Origin: an uncultured Methylococcaceae bacterium | GTDB taxonomy: Bacteria; Pseudomonadota; Gammaproteobacteria; Methylococcales; Methylomonadaceae | Direction of reading: 5' to 3' | NCBI GenBank assembly: GCA_903945605.1 | Contig: CAJAWH010000028.1 | Location: 1-45,202, forward strand | DNA length: 45,202 nt | Shown: in pieces, positions 44,632 to 45,202 of the stretch | Numbering within the stretch: position 1 is the first letter of the stretch | How the letters are laid out: the number at the start of each line of letters is the position of its first letter | The notes under the pieces: model-generated | Database searches by the model: none | What the model was told of the DNA's origin: nothing | Seen by the model: the letters and a program-made list of their open reading frames with translations, nothing else | Program-made: the position numbers and the translations under genes

Positions 44632-45048
44632 TCAAGCACCGGCATAGCCACCATCACCTTGATCTTTACCAATAGCGTATTTTTTAATTTTATACCACAA
44701 TGACCGTTCGCTAATGCCCAGCAGCAGCGCGGCTTTGGATTTGTTGTCGTCGGTATTCACCAACGCCTTCTCGATCAGCTGTTTCTCAAATTGCCCAACT
44801 TGTTGGTTAAAATCAAAACTGGCAAGGCTATTGTCAACTGGGGCAGATGATGGTTGCCTTGCTTTGTCATCGTGGAGATAGTCCAATACATCGACTGGCA
44901 AATGATGGCTAGCGATCTTCTTGCCGCCGCTCAAAACAATTGCCCGCTCCATCATATTTGCCAACTCGCGGACATTGCCGGGCCAGCCGTAGGCCAATAA
45001 ACACGACTCGGTATCTGGCTCCATGCCGTTATATTCAAAGCCAAAATT
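44632..45048 (-). pseudogene. Remnant of a sigma-54-dependent activator (C-terminal part)
   Basis: The last roughly 138 residues of an NtrC-family activator are visible: the end of the AAA+ domain (GMEPDTESCLLAYGWPGNVRELANMMERAIVL, with the WPGNVREL sensor II motif), a linker rich in polar residues, and a Fis-type DNA-binding HTH (EKQLIEKALVNTDDNKSKAALLLGISERSLWYKIKKY). The Walker A, GAFTGA and Walker B parts that should precede are absent. Homology stops near 45048; further upstream on this strand the sequence belongs to what looks like an insertion sequence reading the other way. The frame does stay open to 45144 by chance. The alternative, a complete small HTH protein, is unlikely because the AAA+ tail is cut in mid-domain. 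Confidence 0.7.
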
Positions 45049-45127
45049 ACCGGCATGTTGGTTCTGTATTGGTTCAGCGTGACTTGGACTTGGCTCTCTT
45101 ATAAACTTAAGAGAAGTCGGAGTAATT

Positions 45128-45202
45128 ATGTCAAAGAAAAACAAGTCATGGTCGTTAGAAGATAAGCTGTCGATTCTGAAAGAAAATTTAGTTGAAGGTA
45201 AA
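45128..45202 (+). mobile_element. Start of an insertion-sequence transposase, cut by window edge
   Basis: ATG at 45128 with ribosome binding site GGAG; 25 codons are visible (MSKKNKSWSLEDKLSILKE...VEGK). The basic start and the SLEDKLSILKEN helix resemble the N-terminal HTH of IS3/IS150-type or similar transposases, but the family cannot be fixed from so little. The presumed left end of the element lies at about 45049-45090, where similarity of the opposite-strand activator ends; TCTCTTA-taaact-TAAGAGA (about 45095-45114) is an inverted repeat just before the gene. Confidence 0.5.

Overview
The window reads as chromosomal DNA of a gammaproteobacterium, most likely a methylotroph or methanotroph of the Methylococcales type. 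The clues are a gammaproteobacterial rpoZ-spoT pair, CmoB, MlaC and an NhaR-like regulator, an exported quinoprotein-relay (SoxH-related) metallo-beta-lactamase-fold protein of the kind found with PQQ dehydrogenases, and an anaplerotic PEP carboxylase placed with inorganic-carbon uptake genes. This assignment is an inference from gene content; no rRNA or methane/methanol oxidation gene lies in the window.

Layout. 1-2751: 3' part of a type I restriction subunit (hsdR), open at the left edge. 2816-10177: housekeeping block (cmoB, mlaC, hemB-aroE overlapping, ftsH with a clear terminator, and an RpoD-like sigma factor with its own promoter). 10594-13148: SsuABC/TauABC-type ABC importer of unknown substrate. 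13324-15006: small exported triple-repeat protein, tRNA-Arg(CCU), a single-pass membrane protein, tRNA-Gly(GCC) and tRNA-Cys(GCA) separated by terminators. 15077-18128: CYTH protein, TPR protein, fdxA, galU. 18315-20492: a large P-loop protein with a zeta-toxin-like kinase region and a degenerate Fic-like motif.

20841-34150 is the most interesting part: a candidate sigma-54 promoter, a SulP anion transporter, dabA and dabB (DAB/Mps energy-coupled inorganic carbon accumulation), a small unknown gene, two small minus-strand genes, an NhaR-like LysR regulator, then a beta-carbonic anhydrase followed 2 nt later by PEP carboxylase. Together these could take up CO2/bicarbonate, interconvert the two, and fix bicarbonate into oxaloacetate, i.e. 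a carbon-concentrating system serving anaplerosis rather than Rubisco. The LysR-CA-PEPC part is visibly more AT-rich than its surroundings.

34402-45202: cysD-cysN, the SoxH-related hydrolase, an exported DUF4114-like protein with a near-consensus promoter and a 14-bp terminator-like hairpin, DUF1415, a redoxin, pgk, rpoZ-spoT, and at the right edge a sigma-54-dependent activator reduced to its C-terminal part, apparently by an insertion sequence whose transposase start is visible. Several intergenic gaps carry small palindromic or dispersed repeats (TAGGGGCGGGG and GAGCGTAGCCGAAG families, and a 90-bp element with 13-bp terminal inverted repeats).
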